From assembly GCA_001013295.1 (NCBI GenBank), contig LAZY01000033.1, forward strand, positions 1 through 64,000: a stretch of DNA of 64,000 bases, written 5' to 3'. The notes beneath the pieces are model-generated. The model was not told the origin of the DNA and did not search any database. It worked only from the letters and a program-made list of their open reading frames with translations. This DNA is from Chryseobacterium indologenes. GTDB lineage: Bacteria > Bacteroidota > Bacteroidia > Flavobacteriales > Weeksellaceae. Positions 8,954 to 16,516 of the stretch are shown here, piece after piece. Position 1 is the first letter of the stretch, and each line of letters begins with the position of its first letter. The translations under genes were made by a program, and so were the position numbers.

Positions 8954-10078
8954 TTATTGTAAATATTCTTTAATAACAGTTCTTGCCCCCTCAATACTAT
9001 TGCTGATTCGGGCAACTATTTTTCCGTTTTCGTCAATGATAAAGTGAAGAGGATAGCTTGTAGCATTCACTTTCTTTTGAAAGTCTTTGTTTGTATCAAA
9101 GAAATTCATCCAATTGGCATTGTTTTTCTTTAAAATATTCTTGGCAACCTCTATTCTATTGGGTTTTTGTTCGTCTGTAATCGTAATGAAGTTTACATTT
9201 TGATCTTTATATTCATTATACAAATTCACAATTTCAGGCATACCTTTTATGCAGGGAACACAGGTTGTTGACCAATAATCAATAAAGGTTAATTTATATT
9301 TTTTAAAGTCTTCCGAAGTCAGTTTATTTAGCTTATCAAAATAAATGTCAGGTATTTTTTGTCCGATGGATGTAGATTGTTCTGCCTTTAAGCGAGTTTC
9401 AACACCTTTGTAGAGTTTGTTTTGTTTAAATTTTGCTGAAAATAGATTTAAGTTTTTCAAATAAGCAGGGTGATAATCATCAAGAGTATAATCATTCACA
9501 ATCTCCCATAATGCCACATACGAATTGGGGTTCTTCCTGATATATTCTCCTAAAAATTCCTGTTTCTTGCTCATGTTTATCAGACTGTCTGGTTGATCAG
9601 AATTTTTTGATTTTATATAGAACTGACCCAATGATTTTTGTAAAGCTCTATATTCTTTGTTGGTAGGGGAGTCAATATTCAGTTCTAAATTGCTGATATT
9701 TTGAGGTAAGTCAATTTTATATTTTCCTTTTTCCAAGAAAAATATTTTTGTATTGTAAATCGGCTCGCCCTTCTTTCCTATATAACCAAACGTTACAGGC
9801 TGAGGATACTCTATAATACCACTGGCAATATTTTTCTTTTGAATTTTAAAATAATAAATAGAATGACTCATCCTAATCTTTTTTCCAAAATCAGAAATAT
9901 TGTTGTTCGTTTGTATTTTGAATCTGTAAAGATCTCCAAATCCGTTTCTGATTACCGGAGCTCCCAACATGAGGCTATCATTAATGTATGAATCTGAACT
10001 GAGGTCAATTTCAAAATTATTCTGAGAATAAAGAAAATTCGAAATGAGAATTAATAATGAATAGAAAAGTTTCTTCAT
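8954..10078 (-). CDS. TlpA/ResA-like thioredoxin-fold protein
   Basis: Periplasmic thiol-disulfide protein of about 374 aa. I start it at MKKLFYSLLILISN because that gives a normal Sec signal peptide; an upstream ATG would add MAKYF before it. The N-terminal 200 or so residues are a strand-rich domain of the DUF4369-like sort seen in Bacteroidota TlpA proteins, and the C-terminal domain is thioredoxin-like with the redox pair in STTCVPCIKGMPEIV and a cis-Pro region TSYPLHFIIDENGKIV. It probably keeps envelope protein thiols reduced; substrate unknown. The gene stands alone. Confidence 0.85.
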   Translation of the reverse strand: MKKLFYSLLILISNFLYSQNNFEIDLSSDSYINDSLMLGAPVIRNGFGDLYRFKIQTNNNISDFGKKIRMSHSIYYFKIQKKNIASGIIEYPQPVTFGYIGKKGEPIYNTKIFFLEKGKYKIDLPQNISNLELNIDSPTNKEYRALQKSLGQFYIKSKNSDQPDSLINMSKKQEFLGEYIRKNPNSYVALWEIVNDYTLDDYHPAYLKNLNLFSAKFKQNKLYKGVETRLKAEQSTSIGQKIPDIYFDKLNKLTSEDFKKYKLTFIDYWSTTCVPCIKGMPEIVNLYNEYKDQNVNFITITDEQKPNRIEVAKNILKKNNANWMNFFDTNKDFQKKVNATSYPLHFIIDENGKIVARISNSIEGARTVIKEYLQ

Positions 10079-10127
10079 GAAATATTTTGCCATGGGTCTA
10101 ACTTACAAAAACTTTTATAGATAAAAA

Positions 10128-10156
10128 ATCCCTGTGCTTTAAAAACACAAGGATTG
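10128..10156 (-). terminator. Terminator of fabF
   Basis: Stem of 10 bp with one mismatch (10128-10137 and 10147-10156). Its minus-strand T run comes from the A tract at 10123-10128. It lies about 90 bases after the fabF stop. Confidence 0.6.
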
Positions 10157-10247
10157 TAAATATTTTCATTAAAAATTTTCAGAATTGAATGTCTCTGACT
10201 AAGGAAGAATCTATCATTCAATTTCAGATATAAAATCTGCGGAAAAT

Positions 10248-11498
10248 CTATTTTAATTGAGAAAATTTCTTGAATACAACAGTTGCATTGTGCCCTCCGA
10301 ATCCAAAGGCATTACTCAACGCAAAATTGATTTCTTTCTCTTTTGCTTCTCCGAAAACAATATTAATATCCTTAGGAATGTTTTCATCAATACGGTGAAG
10401 ATTGATCGTAGGCGGAATAATACTGTTTTGAATTGCTTTAATGGAAAGGATCGCTTCAACAGCTCCGGCTGCCCCTAATAAATGCCCGGTCATAGACTTG
10501 GTAGCACTGATGTCAAGGTTTTTACTTCCTTTAAATGCATTATTGATGGCCTTCAATTCAACCAAATCTCCCAACGGTGTTGACGTAGCATGTGGGTTGA
10601 TATAATCAATGTCTTCCATATTGGCTCCGGCTTCTTTCACTGCCAATTGCATTGCTTTGATGGCGCCAATACCTTCAGGGTGTGGTGCAGTCATGTGATA
10701 AGCATCTGCGGTCATGGCTGCTCCTGCAACCTCTGCATAAATTTTTGCTCCTCTGGCAACGGCATGCTCATATTCTTCCAATACCAAAGCACCTGCTCCT
10801 TCACCCATTACAAATCCATCTCTTTCCGCGTCGTAAGGACGGCTGGCAGTGGCAAAATCATCATTTCTGGTAGACATCGCCTTCATAATAGAGAAACCTC
10901 CGATGGAAGCCGGAGTAATCGCTGCTTCAGAACCACCGCTGATGATTACTTTTGCCTTTCCGAGACGAATATAATTGAACGCATCCATCAATGCCGTATT
11001 TCCTGTTGCACAAGCTGAAACCGTAGTATAGTTGATTCCCTGAAGTCCGTATTTCATGGAAATCATTCCGGAAGCCATGTTGGCAATAAACTTAGGAACA
11101 AAGAACGGATTAAAACGTGGTGTGCCATCGCCCTGTGCGAAGTCCATTACTTCCTTTTCAAAAGTCCACATTCCGCCTTGTCCTGTTCCCCAGATGACTC
11201 CGGTATCAAACGGATCCATAGTTTCAAGCTCCAGTCCGGAATCCTGAATAGCTTCTGCCGATGCATACATGGCATATTGTGTGAACAGATCACTTCTTTT
11301 AATTTCATTATGATTCAGATATACTTTGGGATCAAAATTTTTGACCTCGCAGGCAAAGTGTACCTTAAATTTTTCTGTATCGAAATGGGTGATTAATCCT
11401 GCACCGCTGGTGCCTTTAATGCTGTTTTGCCAAAAATCTTCAACATTGTTTCCCAAAGGCGTCACTGCACCCAATCCTGTAATGACAACTCTCTTCAT
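10248..11498 (-). CDS. fabF: Beta-ketoacyl-ACP synthase II
   Basis: Condenses malonyl-ACP with acyl-ACP to elongate fatty acids. Full-length at 416 aa. The Cys-His-His triad is visible: TVSACATGNTALMDAF with the nucleophilic cysteine, NPHATSTPLGD and SMTGHLLGAAGAVEAI with the histidines. The N-terminus MKRVVITGLGAVTPLGN is canonical. There is no acyl-carrier-protein gene next door, so this may be a second, stand-alone FabF rather than the copy in the main fab cluster; that is inference. It follows the thiolase gene by 200 bases. Confidence 0.93.
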   Translation of the reverse strand: MKRVVITGLGAVTPLGNNVEDFWQNSIKGTSGAGLITHFDTEKFKVHFACEVKNFDPKVYLNHNEIKRSDLFTQYAMYASAEAIQDSGLELETMDPFDTGVIWGTGQGGMWTFEKEVMDFAQGDGTPRFNPFFVPKFIANMASGMISMKYGLQGINYTTVSACATGNTALMDAFNYIRLGKAKVIISGGSEAAITPASIGGFSIMKAMSTRNDDFATASRPYDAERDGFVMGEGAGALVLEEYEHAVARGAKIYAEVAGAAMTADAYHMTAPHPEGIGAIKAMQLAVKEAGANMEDIDYINPHATSTPLGDLVELKAINNAFKGSKNLDISATKSMTGHLLGAAGAVEAILSIKAIQNSIIPPTINLHRIDENIPKDINIVFGEAKEKEINFALSNAFGFGGHNATVVFKKFSQLK

Positions 11499-11698
11499 AG
11501 TGTACTTACTAATTTTAAATCGATTAGACTTTCATGAGATAAACGCAGTTTACCCATGCTTCATTTTGCTCCTTTCTTTGATCATCTGAATTTTCGTCTG
11601 CAATATTATCAATTTTCTTTCGCTGTAGACGAATAATCAATCATATTATTTGACGCATAATAAAAGATTTTACTTTTTGAAGCTATTTTTTCCTGATA

Positions 11699-12970
11699 CT
11701 ATTGCTTTTCTAAAATCATGGTTACACCTTGTCCACGGGCTGCACAGATCGAAATAAATCCTTTTCCGCTGCCTTTTTCATGAAGCAGTTTTGCTAAGGT
11801 TGCGATAATTCTTCCTCCTGTTGCTGCAAACGGATGGGCAGCAGCCAGGCTTCCGCCTTTCACATTCAATTTACTTCTGTCTATTTTTCCCAATGCCTTT
11901 TCAAGCCCGAATTTTTTAGCAAGATCATCATTCTCCCAAATTTTAATGGTAGCTAACACCTGTGCGGCAAAAGCTTCATGGATTTCATAATAATCAAAGT
12001 CTTCCAGATTCATACCTGCTTTTTTCAGCATTCTTTCTGCGGCAAAAACCGGAGCGAGAAGTAAGTTTTGTTTATTTTCAACATATTCTATCCCTGACAG
12101 CTCTGAAAACGTGATATAAGCCAATACAGGAAGATCATTAGCTTTTGCCCATTCTTCACTGGCCAGCAGAACCGCTGAGGCTCCATCCGTGAAAGGCGTA
12201 GAGTTTCCGGCAGTTAAAGTTCCGTTTTGTTTATCAAAAGCAGGCTTCAGCTGCGATAATTTTTCTAAACTGGTATCTCTGCGCAGGTTATTATCCTTAT
12301 CCAATCCAAAAGCTGGCGTTATCATATCATCAAAAAAGCCTTCATCATAAGCTTTGGCCATATTCTGATGACTTCTGAATGCCAGTTCGTCCTGTTCTGC
12401 TCTTGGAATGTTGTAATATTTTGCGGTGATTTCCGTATGTTCACCCATTACCAGTCCTGTTTTCGGTTCCTGTCCTCTGTAAGGAATGGGCATCCAGTCT
12501 TTTAATTTTGGACTTAATAATTGCTTCAGTTTTTCAAAAGCTGATTTCTCTTTATTCGCTTTTAAAAGAGCTTTTCTCAATCGGGGTGAAGATTCAAACG
12601 GGATGTTACTCATGGCTTCCACCCCACAGGCGATGCCACTTTCAATCTGTCCCAGCGCAATTTTATTTCCGATATAAATAGCCGCTTCAATTCCTGTATC
12701 ACAGGCCTGCTGAAGATCACAAGCCGGAGTAGCCGGATCAAGTGAAGTATTCATTACGGTTTCTCTGATGAGGTTGCTTTCGGAAATATGCTTGATGACA
12801 GCGCCTCCGGCAACTTCACCAAGTCGTTTTCCTTTCAGATGACAGCGGTCTATCAGTCCGTTAAGGGCAGCCAGTAAAAGATCCTGGTTTCCCTGCTCTG
12901 TATAAGCGGTGTTCATTCTGGCAAACGGGATTCTGTTGTATCCTATAATTGCCACTCTTTTTGTTTCCAT
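11699..12970 (-). CDS. Acetyl-CoA C-acyltransferase (FadI-like thiolase)
   Basis: Thiolase, 423 aa, that would cleave 3-ketoacyl-CoA in beta-oxidation or run in the biosynthetic direction. The acyl-carrying cysteine lies in CDLQQACDTGIEAAI, the catalytic His in YYEIHEAFAAQVLATI, and the second cysteine in SICAARGQGVTM. The QACDTG version of the active-site motif resembles FadI more than FadA. The start METKRVAIIGYNRIPFA is typical. It is 10 bases downstream of a TetR-type regulator and is probably its operon partner and target. Confidence 0.9.
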   Translation of the reverse strand: METKRVAIIGYNRIPFARMNTAYTEQGNQDLLLAALNGLIDRCHLKGKRLGEVAGGAVIKHISESNLIRETVMNTSLDPATPACDLQQACDTGIEAAIYIGNKIALGQIESGIACGVEAMSNIPFESSPRLRKALLKANKEKSAFEKLKQLLSPKLKDWMPIPYRGQEPKTGLVMGEHTEITAKYYNIPRAEQDELAFRSHQNMAKAYDEGFFDDMITPAFGLDKDNNLRRDTSLEKLSQLKPAFDKQNGTLTAGNSTPFTDGASAVLLASEEWAKANDLPVLAYITFSELSGIEYVENKQNLLLAPVFAAERMLKKAGMNLEDFDYYEIHEAFAAQVLATIKIWENDDLAKKFGLEKALGKIDRSKLNVKGGSLAAAHPFAATGGRIIATLAKLLHEKGSGKGFISICAARGQGVTMILEKQ

Positions 12971-12980
12971 ATTATGAAAT

Positions 12981-13586
12981 TTATGATGGAAGAATAGTTA
13001 ATTCAATGTCAATCATTTTCCTGACCTTGTCTAAAGCCTGATTCAGGAATTTTTCATCATCCATGGTCTTTGAAAGTAAGATTCCGCCTTCTATCAGCAT
13101 GATGAAAAGTGATGCATATTCTTCCGCATTGATCTTGCTGTTCAGTTCTTCATTTTCCTTTCCTTTTTGGATAACTGCCGTTATTTTGGCAGTCCATATT
13201 TCAAAAGATATTTTTACCTGCTTTTTAAGAACAGGGAAGGAGTCATCAGCTTCTGTTGCTGCATTCATCAGCGGACAGCCTCCATTTGAAAAGACCGAAC
13301 GCCAGTTTTTTCTGTAAAAATCTACAAAAGCGTGAAGCTTATCTATGGAAGACGGGTATTGGTCTCCAAAGGAACGGCTCATGATTTGGCTCAACAATCC
13401 TGCATTGTACTTGTATACTTCTATTGCTACCTGGTCTTTGTTTTCAAAATTTCCGTAGATACTGCCCTTTGTCAATCCTGTTGCTTGAGTAATATCAGAC
13501 AATGAAGTTGATATATAGCCTTTGGTATTGAATAAGGTGGCTGTTTTTTCAATGATAAACTGTTTGGTTTTTTCGGCCTTTGACAT
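12981..13586 (-). CDS. TetR/AcrR family transcriptional regulator
   Basis: Repressor-type regulator of 201 aa. The N-terminal helix-turn-helix spans roughly residues 8-55 (TKGYISTSLSDITQATGL, then KGSIYGNFENKDQVA). The C-terminal ligand domain contains GGCPLMNAATEADDS, a motif shared with NemR/AcuR-like regulators whose cysteine can sense electrophiles; whether it does so here is inference. It leads a two-gene operon with the thiolase, and a perfect 24-bp palindrome lies 32 bases upstream of its start, a likely autoregulatory operator. Confidence 0.9.
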   Translation of the reverse strand: MSKAEKTKQFIIEKTATLFNTKGYISTSLSDITQATGLTKGSIYGNFENKDQVAIEVYKYNAGLLSQIMSRSFGDQYPSSIDKLHAFVDFYRKNWRSVFSNGGCPLMNAATEADDSFPVLKKQVKISFEIWTAKITAVIQKGKENEELNSKINAEEYASLFIMLIEGGILLSKTMDDEKFLNQALDKVRKMIDIELTILPS

Positions 13587-13617
13587 TTTAAGTGTTTATT
13601 GCTGATGCAAATATACA

Positions 13618-13641
13618 AAAATATACCAATTGGTATATTTT
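13618..13641. promoter_or_regulatory. Perfect 24-bp palindrome, probable TetR operator
   Basis: The core ATATACCAATTGGTATAT is extended by three matching bases on each side, giving perfect symmetry around 13629/13630. It lies 32 bases before the TetR start, the usual place for an autoregulatory operator. Confidence 0.75.
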
Positions 13642-13650
13642 ATTTGAAAA

Positions 13651-13682
13651 TTAAATCTGAGCTCTATTATGCTCAGATTTAA
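13651..13682 (-). terminator. Terminator of the OsmC gene
   Basis: Perfect 12-base inverted repeat (13651-13662 and 13671-13682) with an 8-base loop, 9 bases after the OsmC stop. The T run on the minus strand is modest. Confidence 0.65.
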
Positions 13683-13691
13683 TCATTCATT

Positions 13692-14111
13692 TTATTTCTC
13701 CAGAGTAGCATTCAAAGTGATCTCAAAGTTGAATGCAGCACTTACCGGGCATCCTTCTTCTGCAATCTTAGCATATTTTTGAAATTCTTCTTCAGAGATT
13801 CCCGGAACTTTAGCGGTTAAAGTCAGCTCAGATTTTGTGATTTTTCCAATGTTTGGGTCAAGGGTGATGACAGAAGTAGTCTTTAATTCTTCAGGGTTGT
13901 AACCTGCCTGAGAAAGTTCTGCATCCAGTTTCATTGTGAAACATCCCGCATGCGCTGCTGCCAGCAATTCTTCAGGGTTGGTCCCCACGCCGTCAGCAAA
14001 ACGGCTGTTGAAAGAATATTGCGTGTTGTTCAGCGTTGTACTCTGTGTAGTCAAATGTCCTTTACCTTCTTTAATAGTACCGTTCCAAACGGCTGTTGCG
14101 TTACGTCTCAT
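13692..14111 (-). CDS. osmC: OsmC family peroxiredoxin
   Basis: Small thiol peroxidase of 139 aa that reduces organic hydroperoxides. The two reactive cysteines are visible in AAHAGCFTMKLDAEL (peroxidatic) and AEEGCPVSAAF (resolving), and TNPEELLAAAHAGCF is diagnostic for OsmC. The start MRRNATAVWNGTIKEGKG is canonical. It lies between a minus-strand AraC regulator (87 bases upstream) and its own terminator. Regulation by that AraC protein is possible but not shown. Confidence 0.92.
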   Translation of the reverse strand: MRRNATAVWNGTIKEGKGHLTTQSTTLNNTQYSFNSRFADGVGTNPEELLAAAHAGCFTMKLDAELSQAGYNPEELKTTSVITLDPNIGKITKSELTLTAKVPGISEEEFQKYAKIAEEGCPVSAAFNFEITLNATLEK

Positions 14112-14198
14112 AATGTTTGTTTTTTTTTTTTAATATTGTTTGATGTTGATGATACAAAGATAGATCAGTGAGAAAGCTTATTCAATAGATAAAATGAC

Positions 14199-15065
14199 TT
14201 AAATATTGTACTTTTTTCCCGAGAAGTAATTTTTCTTAAAATGAGCGGGAGTGCTTCCCGTTTTGTTGGTAAAAAGCCGGTTAAAATATGCCGGATCTTC
14301 ATATCCAAGATCGTAAGCAATTTCTTTGACGGGTTTATCGGTATAAAAGAGAAGCCTTTTAGCCTCCAGTAAAATTCGGTTGATAATGAACTGATTGGGA
14401 GAGTCCAGATTTAAACTTTTAAATTTATGCGTTAAGGTTTTGGGAGCGAGGTGAAGCAATTCTGCATACTCTGCTACATGGTGTTTCTCTCTGAAATGAA
14501 TTTCCAGATGCCTGCTGAAATCCCTGAAAATATCAAGTTCGTTGCTGGGTATTCTGACGGTATCATTCTCCAGATTCTGTTTTCTCCATTTTCTGGTCGC
14601 CCGGATGATGATCTGTTTTACATAAGTTCTTATCATTTCTTCTGCGGAAGAATCCTTTTCTTCAAGTTCATCTTTAATATTCTGAAATAAACTTTTAATA
14701 AGTAATGCTTCGTTGGCATCAAGCTCTACAAAAGGAATTTCAAATACATTGTGGAAGAGAAGTCCATCGCATGCGACCTCTTTATCATGAATCTGAATAC
14801 AGTAGAAATCACGGTTATAATAAAGAAGCGTAGACTCTTTTCCCCCTTTTTCTATATTCAGATGCTGGTTGGTAAGAAAAAACAGGGATGGTTTCTCTGT
14901 TTTATACTGTTTAAAATCTACGGTAAGCTCATATCCTGAAGGAACAAAAAACACTTTAATATCTGCTTTAAACTGATGATTATTGAAGCTATCCAGATTT
15001 TCTTCTGAAAAGAAATCCAGTCCGAGTCTTTTGTACTGATCTTCAAAAATAAGTGGTTGTGGCAT
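14199..15065 (-). CDS. AraC family transcriptional regulator
   Basis: A 288-aa regulator with a C-terminal AraC DNA-binding domain of two helix-turn-helices (about 180-285): HVAEYAELLHLAPKTLTHKF and VKEIAYDLGYEDPAYFNRLF, then KTGSTPAHFKKN. The N-terminal part resembles a cupin-type sensor (VFFVPSGYELTVDFKQY). It is codirectional with the OsmC gene downstream, which may be in the same unit. The ligand is unknown. Confidence 0.88.
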   Translation of the reverse strand: MPQPLIFEDQYKRLGLDFFSEENLDSFNNHQFKADIKVFFVPSGYELTVDFKQYKTEKPSLFFLTNQHLNIEKGGKESTLLYYNRDFYCIQIHDKEVACDGLLFHNVFEIPFVELDANEALLIKSLFQNIKDELEEKDSSAEEMIRTYVKQIIIRATRKWRKQNLENDTVRIPSNELDIFRDFSRHLEIHFREKHHVAEYAELLHLAPKTLTHKFKSLNLDSPNQFIINRILLEAKRLLFYTDKPVKEIAYDLGYEDPAYFNRLFTNKTGSTPAHFKKNYFSGKKYNI

Positions 15066-15266
15066 CCTTTAACTTTAATTTAAAGATACAAAAAAGCATG
15101 ATTTCAAACAGATTAAATTAATGTAACCATCAATTTCTGATGGATATCCCATTGAATTGATGTAAAATAAATTGAAAATATGTTTTTACATTGATATTAT
15201 TTCATCAATTTTACAAATATTTGTACTGCTAACCCTATTATTAACCTTTCTTCCAAAAATGCCTGT

Positions 15267-16145
15267 ATGAGTGAACTAGAAAATATTCTCAGAGAAATAA
15301 CTCCACTATCTCCTGAAGACAGTTTTCTGGTATTCGACAGGATCAAAGCTTCGTTTGATTTTCCGTATCACTATCACCCCGAAATTGAAATCAACTTTGT
15401 GTACAAAGGAAAAGGATACCGCAGAATGATCGGGGACCATACAGGAGAGATCGGAAATATTGAGCTTGTGCTGGTAGGACCCAATCTTCCGCATTGCTGG
15501 GCCAATTACAGATGTAAGAACAGAAAGACGCATGAGATTACGATACAGTTTAATCAGGATTTCTTTACCCAGTCGATGATGCAGAAAAATATCCTGAAAC
15601 CCATCAGTAACCTGATGAAGGACTCTATCCGGGGAATTCTTTTTTCTACAGAGACTGCTGAAAAACTAAAAGATTCGTTTCTTAATCTGTCGAAGATGAA
15701 CAGTTTTGAATCCTTCATCGAGATCATGAAAATTCTGAACGAACTGGCCATTGCAGAAGATAAAACGCTTTTGTCATCCTATAGTATAGAGCTTGAAACC
15801 TTTGCTGACAATGATAAAATGAAGGCTGTACATGATTTTGTACATAAGAATTTTGAAAATAAAATTACGCTGGATAAAGTGGCTTCACTGGTGAATATGA
15901 GCAATGTAACTTTCAACAGGTTTATTAAGAAAAGGACGGGCAAAACCTTTATCAATTATCTTAACGAAATAAGAATCAGCTATGCCGCCCGCTGGCTGAT
16001 GGAAAAGAATCTTACGATCTTTGAAATTGCTTTTGAAGCGGGTTTCAACAATATTGCCAATTTCAACAAAGTTTTTAAATCGATCAAGAAAACCACTCCT
16101 ACAGAATTCAGAGAACAGTTCAAGGGAGTGAAAAAGATTGAGTAA
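15267..16145 (+). CDS. AraC family regulator, cupin sensor type, probable activator of the N-glycan locus
   Basis: A 292-aa one-component regulator. The N-terminal cupin sensor (about 20-110) has YHYHPEIEINFVYKGKGYRR and LVLVGPNLPHCW, a type often linked to sugar loci. The C-terminal AraC domain (about 190-285) has KITLDKVASLVNMSNVTFNR and TIFEIAFEAGFNNIANFNKV. It directly precedes susC with a 371-bp intergenic region and points the same way, so I infer that it controls the SusC-SusD-glycosidase genes. Bacteroides N-glycan loci instead often use sigma/anti-sigma or hybrid two-component systems, none of which is visible here. Confidence 0.88.
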   Translation: MSELENILREITPLSPEDSFLVFDRIKASFDFPYHYHPEIEINFVYKGKGYRRMIGDHTGEIGNIELVLVGPNLPHCWANYRCKNRKTHEITIQFNQDFFTQSMMQKNILKPISNLMKDSIRGILFSTETAEKLKDSFLNLSKMNSFESFIEIMKILNELAIAEDKTLLSSYSIELETFADNDKMKAVHDFVHKNFENKITLDKVASLVNMSNVTFNRFIKKRTGKTFINYLNEIRISYAARWLMEKNLTIFEIAFEAGFNNIANFNKVFKSIKKTTPTEFREQFKGVKKIE

Positions 16146-16516
16146 TTATACTTCAACCTTTCTTTATTGTTATAAAAATAAATTCTGAACAATACTTCTT
16201 ATTCTTTTTTAACAGAATTGGAAGATAAATCCCCTTTTTTTTAAATGTTTTAAATCGATATATTTCGTTGATAAATAGTGTGTTGTATATTGTTGGATTA
16301 AAAGGCTGAAAAAATAATATCGTTTTATGATAAAATAGTATTATATCAGACTGGTTACAAAATTTAGATTTGTTAATGTGAATTAAATTTTAACAAAACT
16401 TTAAATAATTTAATACATAAGCAGCAAAATATTGCTGAAAAAACAATAAACTCTGTGTATTGAAAATATAAAGTAATGTCATTGATTCTCAATTAAATCT
16501 AACTAATCTAAACCTT
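16146..16516. other. AT-rich leader/promoter region of the SusC-SusD genes
   Basis: This 371-bp stretch has no gene that I can support. It is very AT-rich. TAGATTTG at 16365-16372 matches the TAnnTTTG -7 consensus and would give a leader of about 140 bases before the susC ATG. Confidence 0.5.
16365..16372 (+). promoter_or_regulatory. Candidate -7 box of susC
   Basis: TAGATTTG fits TAnnTTTG. No clear -33 box was seen, as expected if an AraC-type activator is needed. Confidence 0.3.

Noticed and set aside
10590..11018. Cys-rich 142-aa plus-strand frame inside fabF
   Set aside because: Shadow of fabF; its cysteines come from reversed Ala/Gly codons of the synthase.
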